The notes under the pieces were generated by a model. It did not search any database, was not told the origin of the DNA, and worked only from the letters and a program-made list of their open reading frames with translations. Shown here in pieces: positions 1 to 10,610 of a stretch of 64,000 nt of DNA (within the stretch, counting starts at the first letter, position 1; each line of letters begins with the position of its first letter). Made by a program: the position numbers and the translations under genes. The DNA is from Dendrolimus kikuchii (lineage: Eukaryota > Arthropoda > Insecta > Lepidoptera > Lasiocampidae), in the NCBI GenBank assembly GCA_019925095.2, contig CM034407.1:6409210-6473209 (forward strand), in the 5' to 3' direction.

Positions 1-128
1 TTATAACGGCATACTCTAGACTAGAGGTAGTGGCCATCCAGGCGAGCAGATCCCCTACCACCTGTGGGTTATTTTGTCGCCTCTTACGACAGGCCGAAAT
101 TGTATTCTTTCTCCATTCCTACACGGAT
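1..128 (-). repeat. repA SINE-like element, cut by window edge
   Basis: This is the 5' part of the repA family on the minus strand. It contains the conserved GTCG-taagagg-CGAC block and ends at the family 5' boundary (CCGTG on the minus strand). The rest lies outside the window. Confidence 0.8.
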
Positions 129-270
129 TATACAGTAACTGAAGCACAACTGCATCAATACAGTTTCTATACTTGCCTTGCTTAAGCTATATGTTTACTG
201 AGAGGCAGTACCTACTCCAAGACTCATGTGCTTTTTATCATTGGAGTTAATTTCCAAATATAGTTAAAAT

Positions 271-406
271 CCTTTAAGAGAGCAGCAGCGCATTTGTAGC
301 ACCTTTAGTTTTGCAAATGTCCATAGGCGATGGTAACCGCTTTCCATCAAGTGGACCGTCTGCCTATCTGCTGAACTCCTGCAATAAAAAATAAAAAATA
401 AAAATT
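271..406 (+). repeat. repA 3' fragment
   Basis: It matches the last 125 bp of repA, from the AAGAGAGCAGCAGCGC block through GTCTGCCTATCTGCTGAA to the AATAAAA-rich tail. The 5' part is missing. Confidence 0.8.
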
Positions 407-627
407 TTAAAGGTCCAATATTCCTTAATGATTCTTTTAACAAAGTCAATAATTACCACGATAAAAACTAGCTAGTCTCTTTCTGAAGTCATGAACATTT
501 CCTATAGCTCTTAAGCTGTGAGTTGGAAAATTTTGGAAAAAAAGGAAGTTAGATAGATAAATACCCATATTTACAATAATTTCTAGGCAATATAGTAATC
601 CTAATTTCGGAAATTTGGAGCTATTTT

Positions 628-957
628 ATTTTATTTAAGTTTATGGCTTGGCAGCTAAGCCTTTAAGGCAGATCTTAGTTTACAATATAGTTTCTTCATT
701 TTCTTAAGCCTATGTGTAGCACAACTGAACTGTAGTAATCAGCTAGTGCCATTCAACGGAGTTCATGCGACAACTCTAAAGGCCACATTTGACTATACAG
801 TTCACATTTCTCACAAAACACATAATTACTACTCAAAAACTATCAAGATCCTACAGCGATTGTTCATTTTAGAGTAATTTTACACATTTTTAGAAAATAA
901 AACTGCACAGCACATCATCTACTTTCAGTTCCCGCCAAAATCTCCAAAATTTGGAGC
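628..957 (-). repeat. repB retroposon copy
   Basis: Minus-strand copy of the repB family. It runs from the conserved 5' end (TTTTGGCGGGAACTGAAAG on the minus strand, near 955) to the GGCTTAAAGGC-type 3' module near 640. It is more diverged than the copies at 22.7 and 29.7 kb. Confidence 0.75.
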
Positions 958-1690
958 TAATACGGCGATGTAGGTGGCACAGAAAAAAGGTACTTTATAA
1001 ACACAGAATATCGGCGTAAAATGTCACGTAAGCACTTCTAAATATAGCATAAAACAGGTAATAGAAATAGTTACTAATAACCACTGCAAAGTGGAGATAA
1101 ATGTAAAATAGACACAAGATAGTTAATAAGCGTAGATATACTGATGAAACAAGTAAAGAAGAAAGTAGACATTAGGAAAACTTGTAAACTTAGGATAAGC
1201 ATCACCGTAAAACTAGTTCAAAACAATGTATAGACTGTAAGGACTCTGTATTATTTTTATTTTTTTAATAAAATAAAAAAACATATAAAAATAAAAAAAC
1301 ATATACAAAAAAGCAATAAGCCCGGACTATCCAGTTCGTCTGTAGAGAGGAAAATATTAATTAAAAAAAAACCCTATTCCATAACCTCTATCTTTTACCC
1401 TCTACGAGATCCACTTTATCCTATTCCTCTATCCTAGTCTCATTGTGGCGTCCGAAATGTGGACGTAGGGACGATGGTTATATCGTGTGATCGATATATT
1501 CTAGTAAAACTTCAAATAAAATTTAATATAGCACCCGAATATATTTTTACCAAAATTGACATTACATTTTCTCACTCTTTTTTTATATAAAGTCAAACGA
1601 CCATAAAATCCTGCAAAGAGTTTGTACACTCATACCTCTTTCTCGCCTTTCCTATCCCATTTTAAAGGCTGGTAACGCGTTAGACATATC
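958..1690. other. AT-rich intergenic stretch, nothing recognised
   Basis: No coding signature and no match to other repeats in the window. A short imperfect duplication rich in AAAATAAAAAAACATAT lies near 1268-1305. Confidence 0.5.
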
Positions 1691-1765
1691 CCTGGTGTTA
1701 CAAACATTTATAGGCGATGGTAACCACAGAAGCGCCATCTGCCTGTTGCGCAATTTAATAAAACA
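1691..1765 (+). repeat. repA 3' fragment, diverged
   Basis: It carries the GGTGTTACAAAC...AGGCGATGGTAACC...GCGCCATCTGCCTGT segment of repA and ends in an A-rich tail. Both the 5' part and several internal bases are lost. Confidence 0.6.
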
Positions 1766-2213
1766 TTTTCTTATTCTAAAAACCCCGATAGGACCCTAAA
1801 ACAGTAAATTAAAAAACGTAAATCGTATTGGGGAGCGCTCGTGAGTCATCAGATTGAAGGGAACACATCGTGTGTGTGACTCACTGCTCAAACATCCTAG
1901 CATCGTACGATATTGGTCTTTGATCATGAAAAAAGTAAACTTAGGAACAAATAAAAAAGTTCTACAATTTTATAAGGAGGGTTGTAGTTCGATTAAAAAT
2001 AGGGTTGCTAACTGTATGAACTGTGTTATAATATATAGTATCGTACTACTTAGGCAATTGTACTATACCTATAGAAAATATGTATAGTGCAAAATGTACT
2101 ATATTTTCGCATTTTTTGTTCAGATACTTATGATTATTTTAAAAATAATAGATCTTTGCTGGGCAAAGAAAAAGAAATAATATACACACATGGAAAATGC
2201 AATAATTAAATAA

Positions 2214-2536
2214 TATATAATAATAACAGCCCATAAATGTCCCACTGCTGGGCTCGGACCTCCCACTGTAGGGGAACGGACAGTATATCCGCCATGCTTG
2301 TCCAAGGTGGCTTGGCAAGTTGGACACATCGGTTATCTAGATGTGCAGGTTTGATCACGATGTTTTTCACACCGTTATTAGCACGTGGTAATTGTAGCCG
2401 TATGAACATTAGGTCAGAAAACTGCCTAAGTGGTGCATGCGTTCTGGCCAGGATCGAACCCGCGCCCTTTAAGTTTGGGACGCGTGCGCCATTACGCTAC
2501 CACGACTTTTACGATGAAATATAATATAATAAATAA
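2214..2536 (-). repeat. repD tRNA-derived SINE
   Basis: On the minus strand the head resembles a tRNA: an A-box-like TAGCGTAATGG and a B-box GGTTCGATCC lie in GTCGTGGTAGCG...GGGTTCGATCCTGG near 2510-2450. A 13-bp target duplication AATAATTAAATAA (2201-2213 and 2537-2549) flanks it, which fits LINE-driven retroposition. It sits inside the repI MITE. Confidence 0.8.
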
Positions 2537-2619
2537 AATAATTAAATAAATGAAATAATGAAAAATAAATGTGTAGTCTTTTTTTAACCTTGTTTTCCCA
2601 AAAGTACTATATTTTTATA

Positions 2620-2775
2620 CATACATACATAACTTCACGCCAGTTCCCTTGCGGGGTAGGCACGAACAACAGAGCGCCATTTAGGCCCATTCTTACACAC
2701 CGCACTTGCTTCTTTGACATTCATAACTCTTGTCATGCACGCTCGTCTGTTCTTAAGGCTCCTGACATCACATTT
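2620..2775 (-). mobile_element. repC RTE-like LINE 3' end, 5'-truncated
   Basis: Minus-strand copy of the last 155 bp of repC, encoding ...RSLKNRRACMTRVMNV... up to the stop, then a short GTAT tail (CATA repeats on the plus strand). A 12-bp target duplication TATATTTTTATA at 2608-2619 and 2776-2787 flanks it. It is inserted in the repI MITE. Confidence 0.8.
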
Positions 2776-2830
2776 TATATTTTTATAGCTTAAAAAAATA
2801 CTATATTTTCTTGAAAACAAGGTGGCAACC

Positions 2831-3029
2831 TTTGCCCGACTGGATGGCTACCACCCCTGGTCTAAAGCATGTCGCCATAAACCTTGAGTTGTGTTCCGGC
2901 ATTAGTAACCAGGTTCCAGTCTCCCAGGGCATTTGTAGCACCTTTGATCTTGCAAATGTCCATAGGCGATGATAAACGCTTTCCATCAAGTGGGCCGTCT
3001 GCCTATCTTCTAAAGTCCTGCAATAAAAA
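2831..3029 (+). repeat. repA copy, 5'-truncated
   Basis: It runs from TTTGCCCGACTGGATGGC to the A-rich tail. It abuts the right end of the repI MITE, so the exact 5' junction is ambiguous. An internal deletion removes the AAGAGAGCAGCAG block. Confidence 0.75.
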
Positions 3030-3120
3030 AAACCTTAATTAAAAATGCCTCCACACTACATATATACGTATATACGCCGTTTATCTTATTAAGTAGGTTA
3101 AAGTAGGTAACTATTTTCTT

Positions 3121-3178
3121 GTTGCACACTTTTGTAATTTTCGTTTAGGTGAACAATAAAGTGTTATCTATCTATCTA
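3121..3178 (+). repeat. repH CR1-like LINE 3' tail
   Basis: GGTGAACAATAAAGTGTTATC followed by the TATC/ATCT microsatellite. This is the shared 3' end of the CR1-like copies at 30.9, 32.1, 49.3 and 54.2 kb. Confidence 0.65.
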
Positions 3179-3311
3179 CATATACAATTAAGTTAATATT
3201 TTTTTAAATAAAAGCAAAGCTGACTGCAGAAGTAAGCAAAAAGCAAAAAATAAATATTTTCTACAACATCTTGAAGTCGATCGAATTATAATATATATAT
3301 ATAATATTATA

Positions 3312-4597
3312 ACTAGTCTGGCCATAAATACTGTTACATAGAAACTTTTATTTTTTTTCAACTTTTTAATTATTTTGAATTTGGAACACGTATATAATTT
3401 TAAAAACTTATTTCGATTTTGCGCCATTTCACATATTTTTTCGTGTTCATTATCAAATTACAATATGGAATGGTCGCCTTGCACAAAGTGGGTATGGAGC
3501 CATCGGTCATATTCCAGACCCTTCAAAAGCTTGGTATCAGCCGTATGTTCGTATCTCGTAATATCAACAGATACAACAACACTTCGTCTGTCGAAGACCA
3601 GAAAAGATCGGGGCGGCCGCGTGCTGTTAGAACTGCAAAGGCTGTTAATACTGTTAAAGCCAGAATTCGTCGAAACCCCATTAGGAAGCAAAGAATCTTA
3701 TCGCGAGAAATGAAGATTTCCGCTAGGGCTCTGTCGCGTATTATAAAACAAGACCTGAAGCTCGGTGCTTATCGTCGATATACAGGACATACCCTAAATC
3801 AATCTTTACAATGAAAGAGAGTGGATCGATCAAAATGCCTTCTGTCACGATATGCAGGTGGAAGGCACAGAAATATCCTCTTTACCGATGAAAAAATTTT
3901 CACGATTGAAGAACACTACAATAAGCAAAATTATAAAGTATACGCTCACAGTTCTAAAGAAGCTGCTCAAATGGTCGGAAAGGTACAACGTGGTCATCAT
4001 CCTGCGTCAGTGATGGTTTGGTAGGGCATGTCTTATCAAGGAGTCACAAAAGTACATTTTTCTGAAAAAGGAGTGAAAACTTCAGCCAAAGTGTATCAAG
4101 ATACAGTCTTGGATCATATTGTGAAACCTCTCAGCAACACACTTTTTAAAAATATACCGTGGACTTACCAGCAGGACTCTGCACATGGTCAAAAGGCACG
4201 AACTACCCAAGCCTGGCTTGAAACCAACGTTCCGGACTTTATAAGATCTAAAGACTGTCCCTCATCTAGTCCAGACCTCAACCCTTTAGACTTCAAATTA
4301 TGGTCAGTTTTAGAGGACATGGCCTGCTGTAAACGACACGGTGACATTGAGTCTCTTAAAAAATCTTTGGAGTAAGCAGTGGCAAAGTTTCCCTTGGAAA
4401 CAGAACATAAATACATAGATTCGTGGCCAAACAGATTAAAGGCCTGTATAAAAGCCAAAGGTGGCCATTTCGAATAGAATATTTTGTTTTTTGCTGAGAC
4501 TTTAATAAATATGTAGGTATAAATTTTAATAATATTACATTACTTCATTTTAAAAAAATGCATTGTCATTTGTAACAGAACTTATGGCTAGACTAGG
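3312..4597 (+). mobile_element. maT-type (DD37D) mariner transposon, full length
   Basis: A 1,286-bp element with about 26-bp terminal inverted repeats: CTAGTCTGGCCATAA...CTGTTACA at the left, and its reverse complement with a few mismatches at 4571-4597. The flanking dinucleotide is TA on both sides (3310-3311 and 4598-4599), as expected for Tc1/mariner insertion. It carries one transposase reading frame. The length fits a complete mariner. Both ends are intact, so the copy could still be moved in trans, but its own transposase is broken. Confidence 0.9.
3419..4477 (+). pseudogene. maT/mariner transposase, three nonsense codons
   Basis: A single reading frame of about 353 codons runs to the stop at 4475. 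In-frame stops interrupt it at 3812 (TGA), 4022 (TAG, where a Trp in VMVWW is expected) and 4373 (TAA). No frameshift is visible. The N-terminal half has the helix-turn-helix DNA-binding region (LHKVGMEPSVIFQTLQKLGI) and a basic GRPR linker (RSGRPRAVRT). The catalytic half keeps all three acidic residues: ILFTDEK, then QQDSAH, then SPDLNPLD. Exactly 37 residues separate the second and third, which is the DD37D signature of the maT clade. The C-terminus ends in GGHFE. The start is uncertain: an ATG at 3419 is used, but similarity is clear only from about 3470. Confidence 0.9.
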
Positions 4598-5210
4598 TAT
4601 ATTTCGCAAATTTGTTGTTGTTGTATTTGTTTTTTTTTCTATCTACATTTTAATTACACAAATACTTGAATAGCTTTGGAAAAAAATTGTATCGTGCCTA
4701 TAATATTGGAGAGTTACTCTCCCGTCTGCTCGTCTCTCAATCAGTGTTTGTATTTCACAGTAATTTTTACTAAAAATCACCGGGTCTATATGAAGATTTG
4801 AATACCATAGATAGTCAAATTCCATAGTAGATTTCCAGTATTACAATCTTTTAACGCCTTAAAAAACTTTCTTAGCAATCTACAGACTCCCACTTGCGTT
4901 ATAAAAAAGTTCACAGGTTAACTTAGTACTTAATATTTGTTAAGGACTTATTTCATTAAGTCTTAACTTTAAAATTAAACAATAGAAGCCAATGCTATAT
5001 AAAGATATTAGTTGTCATATGTGAAGTTTCATTGTAGTAAAAAGTGATATAAATACTAAGTACAATGAGAAAGGGATTTTTTCAGCTTTAAACGCCTGCT
5101 TGAATTTAATGGCAAAACTTATTTCTTACAAATGATTAAGACTTGTTTGAGGTGTGAAGACATGTATTCAGTTACTTGCAAATAAATGAAATTTGAAAAA
5201 ACAAAATACG
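4598..5210. other. AT-rich intergenic stretch
   Basis: No genes or repeats recognised. A run of T near 4628 and a GTTGTTGTTGT tract just after the mariner are low-complexity. Confidence 0.5.
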
Positions 5211-5211
5211 T

Positions 5212-5415
5212 CTAATAGGCCGTATACGTCCGATTGCTGAGCTCAGAGCTCCAACTTTGAAGGAAATGGACAGTACCTGTCACGTTTGTTCAAGACGTTT
5301 TGGCAAGTTTGACTTTGTTACTTCGATGTTCAGGTTTCATTACAATATTACCATCACTGTCGGAACGTAGTAATTATTGTAATTAATATGCACATTCCAG
5401 ACATTTGGAAGCAGT
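5212..5415 (-). repeat. repD tRNA-derived SINE, old diverged copy
   Basis: The tail half of repD is recognisable (CGTCCGATTGCTGAGCTC, GGACAGTACC, GTTCAAGACG). The tRNA-like head is not recognisable. Divergence is high. Confidence 0.5.
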
Positions 5416-5454
5416 TTGTTAAATATATTATACGATTTAAAAATGAATGTTATT

Positions 5455-5706
5455 AGTAAAAGTCTCTCTGCTCTCTTTTCTTTCACCTGATCTCAAATAT
5501 TTGGTGTCAGCACAATACCTACATCTTTTCCTTCCATGCTCCTCTATTCGGGCATATGTCCTCTGTCACACCACAAATCATCATAGGATCCTGCACACAA
5601 CCATCCATCTCTTTTTGGTCTACCTTTACATATGTACCAACGTCCTACTTTGACATTATTTTTTGACTTTCATCCCTCCTCATTACACAACCATTCCACA
5701 TATTAC
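5455..5706 (-). mobile_element. repJ LINE reverse-transcriptase C-terminal fragment
   Basis: Read on the minus strand, broken frames give ...GCVMRRDESQ..., ...QKEMDGCVQDPMMICGV... and ...GAWKEKM.... These correspond to the better-preserved copy at 47772-47978 (GHIMRRDESHVT, KKRWMDYVKDDMM). Such HVMRRDE...RPKKRW...CADPK ends are typical of insect endonuclease-reverse transcriptase proteins. It is heavily degraded. Confidence 0.6.
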
Positions 5707-5710
5707 TTAT

Positions 5711-6028
5711 CTGTGCAGGAACGGAGAAAGAATAGTTTCCTGCGGCCAGACGGCCTGTCCTAAGAAAAATAACCCACAGCCAGGTGATAGGGTAATTTCT
5801 CCTCTGGATGGCTATCACCCCTGGTCTAGTATATGCCGCCATAACAACCTTAAGTTGTATTCCGGCAACAGTGGCTAGGTTTCAATCTCCGTTTAGAGAG
5901 CGACAGCACATTGATAGCACCATTGGTAGCACCTTCAGTGTTACGAATGTCAATAGCCGATGGTAACCGCGTCTCAACAGATAGGCCATCTGCCTATCTG
6001 CTGAACTCATGCAATAAAAAAATAATAA
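5711..6028 (+). repeat. repA full-length copy
   Basis: It runs from CTGTGCAGGAACGGAGAAAG to the GCAATAAAAAAAT tail. Moderately diverged, with a deletion in the GTCG...CGAC hairpin region and an extra repeat of GATAGCACCATTGGTAGCACC. Confidence 0.85.
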
Positions 6029-6343
6029 TCAATTTTTCAATTACGTGTGCGATTATCAGAATCTGTACTCATTTCTCAGTGTTAATATTATACTAAAACT
6101 GTGCTCAAAGAATAAAATAAAATGATCTTTACAAACTAAAAAAATACGAGATACAATGATGATTGATTGTTACGGCGCATGCGCGAGGGATCGGGTTCTG
6201 ATTGGCTATTGTTGCATGCAGCTTGCACTGACGCCTGATAAAATAATTTCGGGTTTAAAAGGTGTTAAATCATAATCATCTTGTTAATAATCTATGATAC
6301 TATACTGTTTATTATAAAGATGAAGAATGGTAGATGATTTCAT

Positions 6344-6456
6344 ATTTTTTTATTGCCTACAGCAGGCAAATAGGGATATAGTTCGACCTACCTTATGGAA
6401 AGTGATCAGCATCACGTCTGGACGTTTACAACACCAGGGGCGTCGCTAACGCAGCC
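6344..6456 (-). repeat. repA-related fragment, old
   Basis: TTTTATTGCCTACAGCAGGC..., TGGAAAGTGATCAGCATCACG and GTTTACAACACCAGGGG follow the order of the repA 3' end on the minus strand, at low similarity. Confidence 0.45.
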
Positions 6457-6619
6457 ATACATATATAGTTTATGAGAACGCTTTTCTCTCTATTTTCTTT
6501 TTAAAGGCTTTGTACGATTTGTGTATTCAGACAGTATTAAGTATTCGTAAATTTTCAAGTTTTCAAATAATCTTGAACCATAGACGTCAAGCAATTGTAG
6601 GTCTATAATATATTTAAAA

Positions 6620-6748
6620 TAAATACATAATTACTCCATAGAAAACGATCAATATCTTACAGCTATTGTTCACATTTAAAAAGGATTAAATATATTTTGA
6701 AAATAAAAATGCACAGCAAAATGCTTTAAATTCTCACCAAAATTCTAA
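6620..6748 (-). repeat. repB fragment
   Basis: The 5' half of repB on the minus strand: CATAATTACTCCATAG, CAATATCTTACAGCTATTGTTCA, AAAATAAAAATGCACAGCA and TTCTCACCAAAA. Confidence 0.6.
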
Positions 6749-7930
6749 TCTGCTGTTGCATTTTTTACACCTTTTCATTAATAGATGCCGCTTTGTTAGT
6801 TTTGACTATTTGATACTAGATGCCACTGTTGTAAAAAAGAAATCCAAATTAATACCCCAAGAAATTTCTACTCCAATAGATATAGGGTCATCATGTCATT
6901 AGTTAATCGACATTTGTTTTAATGGAACTTATATTAAAATAAAATTACCTAATATAAATACTTTTTGCTAGTGCAATTTTGTACCAAAATAATAGTAAAG
7001 TATATATTTTTATATCTGTTACACCCCCATCGACGTTAACCGCTAATAAATTATTTTAGCATTGAACCTTAATAGTCCTTACCCTATTTTGATCATTTTA
7101 ATAGATTTTACATAACAAATAAAGTAAAAAATTAAAAGAGACCTTTTTATATCAAGTAAGTAGCGAATTGATCAAAATTTCAGCATTAACCAGTTTATTG
7201 CAGTTAAGGGCATAATGTTACGATACAACTCCTTTCACCCAATTATTATTACATATCAGTATTATTATGTATATTATAAAAGTAAAATAAACATACTAAT
7301 AGTGTCTGTGCGTGGTTTGTAAATTGCGATCGTGTTGAATAAATTTAACGGGTTGTTGCGCGTGCGCAGGACGTGCGTGGCGTCAGTTGACGCGCATCCA
7401 ATCCTGTGTCGTTAGGATGTTTTTGAAAAAGGAATTGTTGTTCTAATTTTGAATTTTAAACTTAGAACTACCTCTTTATAATCGTCTAAATTATGGCAGA
7501 ATAAATTATTTATATTCATAGTATATTTCTACCATAACTTGGTAACGGTAGATTACTAAATTATAGTAGAAATATAATACTCCAAAAACAATTGGCTAAT
7601 TACTTAATGTTTCTAAATACCATGTGTTCGCGGCAATAGCGTTCAATTTGTTGCGGTGGACTATATCTAATTTTGGAGTAGATCAAAGAAAACGGCGACA
7701 TGTGTGTTCCTCAATATTATTGAGCAACTCCCTTATGTTATTATACCTCATAAAATTTATATAATACTTAGTATTATTTTTCTATCATAATAAGTTGTGA
7801 CTCTACCGTCTCTGACGTTTTATTATTTAAATTTATTTTTTTGATAAAATCACTCACATATTATAATGAAAATTTCACAGTTTTTAATACAATATTTGAA
7901 TCATTTAGAATTAAAAATATGTCTTAAGTA
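6749..7930. other. AT-rich stretch with one CpG-rich islet
   Basis: No genes recognised. At 7355-7405 a GC-rich patch contains GCGCGTGCGCAGG and GACGCGCATCCAATC (NRF-1/ewg-like palindrome and inverted CCAAT). This resembles a promoter, but no transcript can be tied to it. Confidence 0.35.
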
Positions 7931-7932
7931 CT

Positions 7933-8072
7933 TTATTCTTGTTCATATTGAGTTAGACTAAGTTTGTAGGCTTCACAGAGCTAAGAAAATCGTCGGGCGT
8001 CTGTCGCCGCGTAGGCTTCTTTAAAGTTCTTAATGAAGCCTACACACTTACTATAACTTAATATGAATAAAA
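7933..8072. mobile_element. Possible small foldback MITE
   Basis: About 40-bp imperfect inverted arms at 7933-7975 (…GTTCATATTGAGTTAGAC…GTAGGCTTCA) and 8034-8072 (TGAAGCCTAC…AACTTAATATGAATAA) flank a CG-rich centre. No second copy in the window and no clear target duplication. Confidence 0.45.
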
Positions 8073-9400
8073 CCGTTACCCATCAAAAATCGACAAAAGT
8101 ATAACCATGTGGCGCCTAGAACCTTTAAGCTAGATTGCTTCACAGGTTACACTCACCAATTGCCATTTCTTTTAACCAAATTAGTTATAAGAAATTCTTG
8201 ATAAGTTTATTTTTAAAGCCGCATAATACACGCAAAGCCCTGAACTAATGATAATTTACACGGCTACAATACATACCTTGTAATTGCGGCTATCTGTTCC
8301 AATCTAAGACAATAGGGTGGTTCGCCCCAACACACCCTCGCCAGCTGTACTACCTTACCGTTTCATACCCATCTGGGAAGAACATAGTGTTATTTAAATT
8401 TAATTTATAGACAGGAATAATACACAATCTGAAGACAAACGTATGAACTAGAGGCCACCGGTGATTTCGTCTGCGATTGTCCTGAGAATTCTCAATATGA
8501 TTACAACCGTCAACGATGTCTCAGCTGTGCAATTTCAAAACCTAGTAACTAATATTGTTTCTTAAATGAATGTTTCTGCTCAAACCGTCCTACTTTCTTT
8601 ATTAATTTTAGTATTTGATTTCATAGAATTTAATAGTTTTAAGTTCGTTCGTATTCGTTAAATTGGCGTCAGTTTTAATTTCGGTTAGATTAGTATTTTT
8701 TTGTCGCATGAGCCAGTGAAGGTAGAACTGTGGTGACATTCGCTCGCTGCGTTCGTCGTGTACGAACACACACGCAAATTCACTTGTTGAATTCACATCA
8801 TAAGAGTTGTAAATTTCGGTTTTCTGAGAATATTCGCAACCTTCGTTAATTACTGTGAGTGCCGCATCCTCGTCGCGAGTGATGCGAAAACTAGGTTCGA
8901 TTTTTAACTAAAAGTGTGTCTACAAGAAGGAAATCAGTCTGTGCCGACAATCGGAGTTGAGACCCGCTGTTCACAAGGTGAGTTGATTATTCGTTGTAAA
9001 ATTTGATATATTCCGCATAGATTCGCATAAAATTCGCATCAATCGGCGTTAGAACGGACTGTCCGCTCTAATTGCAATCTCAAGATTCGGGTTTGTACAG
9101 TTTTACTAGGCATTTACTGAAGGATTGTGCTGTGGCGTCAAAATGTACTATCGCTACTAATAAGCTTCATAAATACTTTATTTGTGATTTGCTGTAAAAT
9201 TTCTTGGTATGTACTTACTAGGTTTTGAAATTGCTGATCAGCCTTCACGCGTCTGCCAGCCTTATATATTAAGTGAGTATTTGCCCAAATAATTAATGAA
9301 ATTGAAAATCTTCTTTTCTTCCTTCCCCAGTCCTAAACAGGAGTGATGATAAAATATGTATACATGAACTTACTTCTTAAATTGTTTGATAACGACAATA
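8073..9400. other. Unassigned stretch; possible non-coding first exon
   Basis: Unique sequence of higher complexity than its surroundings at 8440-8990. A strong splice-donor match, AAG|GTGAGT, occurs with the cut after 8977, which would suit a 5'-UTR exon on the plus strand. No coding frame or partner exon is identifiable, so this is weak. Confidence 0.2.
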
Positions 9401-9731
9401 TCCGTGCAGGAACGGAGAAAGAATACAATTTCCTGCGGCCGGGCGGCCTGTCGTAAGAGGCGACTTAACAACCCACAGCCAGGTGGTAGGGCATTTGCCC
9501 GACTGGATGGCTACCACCCCTGGTCTAAAGTATCGCCATATCGTAGTCGCCATAACAACCTTGAGTTGTGTTCCGGCATTAGTGACCAGGTTCCAGTTTC
9601 CCTTAAGAGAGCAGCAGCGCATTTGTAGCACTTTTGGTGTTGCAAAAGTCCATAGGCGATGGTAACCGCTTTCCATCAAGTGGGCCGTCTGCCTGTCTGC
9701 TGAGCTCCTGCAATAAAAAAAAAAAAAAAAA
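9401..9731 (+). repeat. repA full-length copy
   Basis: One of the best-preserved copies. It runs from TCCGTGCAGGAACGG through GGCCGGGCGGCC, GGTGGTAGGGCATTTGCCC and AAGAGAGCAGCAGCGC to a long A tail. A small duplication (ATCGCCATATCGTAGTCGCC) lies near 9530. Confidence 0.9.
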
Positions 9732-10184
9732 TTTACATAGCTGATTATGGTTAATTTATTAAAAAAATACTTATCATTAAAATTTGCCATTTCTGATCAT
9801 TCGCAACTCTGTTATCATTCGTATCTTCATCAAAGGTGAAGATGCCCTTCGGTCGGAGGGTTGACCCTTAAATTGGCTTTTTTCCAATTAACAGACACCT
9901 GGAATAGAACCCTTAGCCACTACCCATAAAAGATCACGAACGTTATTGTATAATTACTAAGCATTTTAATTTTATGCACGTTCGTATATAATAAAGAAGA
10001 CATTGATCATGCTTACCATGATCATTATCTTTTTTAGCATGATCAACTAATGGTTGATTTTATTTTGTGTGTAGAAGAAATGATAGTTACTTACCGGATT
10101 TACAATCTATGTATATATGCAAATAACATTTCATATTTAAACAGTTGTAAAGAAATCATTTCCGTATTAAATCACTAGGATATG

Positions 10185-10610
10185 CGACTTCGTCGACGCT
10201 TGGCTTGAAATTCCCGCGGGATTGCCGAGACACAAAATACCGCAGCATTTTAAAAAAGAATGTACACTATCGTTTTAGTGTAAACTGTGTCAGAATAAGC
10301 TAATTTTTGTGCATCTGAACAACTACAACACTACCGCTCCGGCAAAATTTCCCACGGGATTCCCGGGATAAAAAATATTATATATTACATACAATTTGCT
10401 ATCGATCAGTAAAAAATATCGAGTAGTAAAAAATGCCGAATTACTAGGATAAAAATTAGTGCAGATTGTAAATCTAAGAATTTGCTGTCGATCAGCGGAA
10501 ATCGCATTGAAATCAGCCCAGTAGTTTTTACGTGATTCCCGAACAAACCAACAAACAGATAGAAAATTAAAAAATGCAACGTGTTCTCCGTCGTTTGTAT
10601 AGTCGATTCC
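10185..10610 (+). repeat. repF dispersed repeat, unclassified
   Basis: It shares an ordered set of blocks with the inverse copy at 27050-27322: AATTCCCGCGGGAT, TTTGCTGTCGATCAGCGG, AATCAGCCCAGTAGTTTTTACG and TTCCAGTTGTTTTTT. The 5' boundary is uncertain. Confidence 0.55.

Larger units (their letters stand above)
2002..2830. mobile_element. repI TA-target MITE, interrupted by two younger insertions
   Basis: Left end GGGTTGCTAACTG pairs imperfectly with right end GGTGGCAACC as inverted termini. The interior (TATAGTATCGTACTAC, TTTAAAAATAATAG, CCCAAAAGTACTATATTTT) matches the uninterrupted copy at 59301-59659. Removing the repD insert (2214-2536) and the repC insert (2620-2775), with their target duplications, leaves about 325 bp, close to the 359 bp of the other copy. 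Class (Tc1/mariner-like MITE) is inferred from the TA flank of the second copy. Confidence 0.6.

Noticed and set aside
2440..2510. A functional tRNA gene on the minus strand
   Set aside because: The tRNA-like part is joined to a 250-bp body shared with other repD copies and flanked by a 13-bp target duplication.
2237..2524. A 95-codon plus-strand frame as a gene
   Set aside because: It lies wholly within the repD SINE, antisense to its tRNA-like head.
2618..2640. CATACATACATA runs as a satellite or telomere-like array
   Set aside because: They are the short GTAT tails of repC insertions, seen at each repC copy.
9377..9790. A 137-codon minus-strand frame as a gene
   Set aside because: Most of it is antisense to a full repA copy; the same peptide pieces recur at every repA copy.
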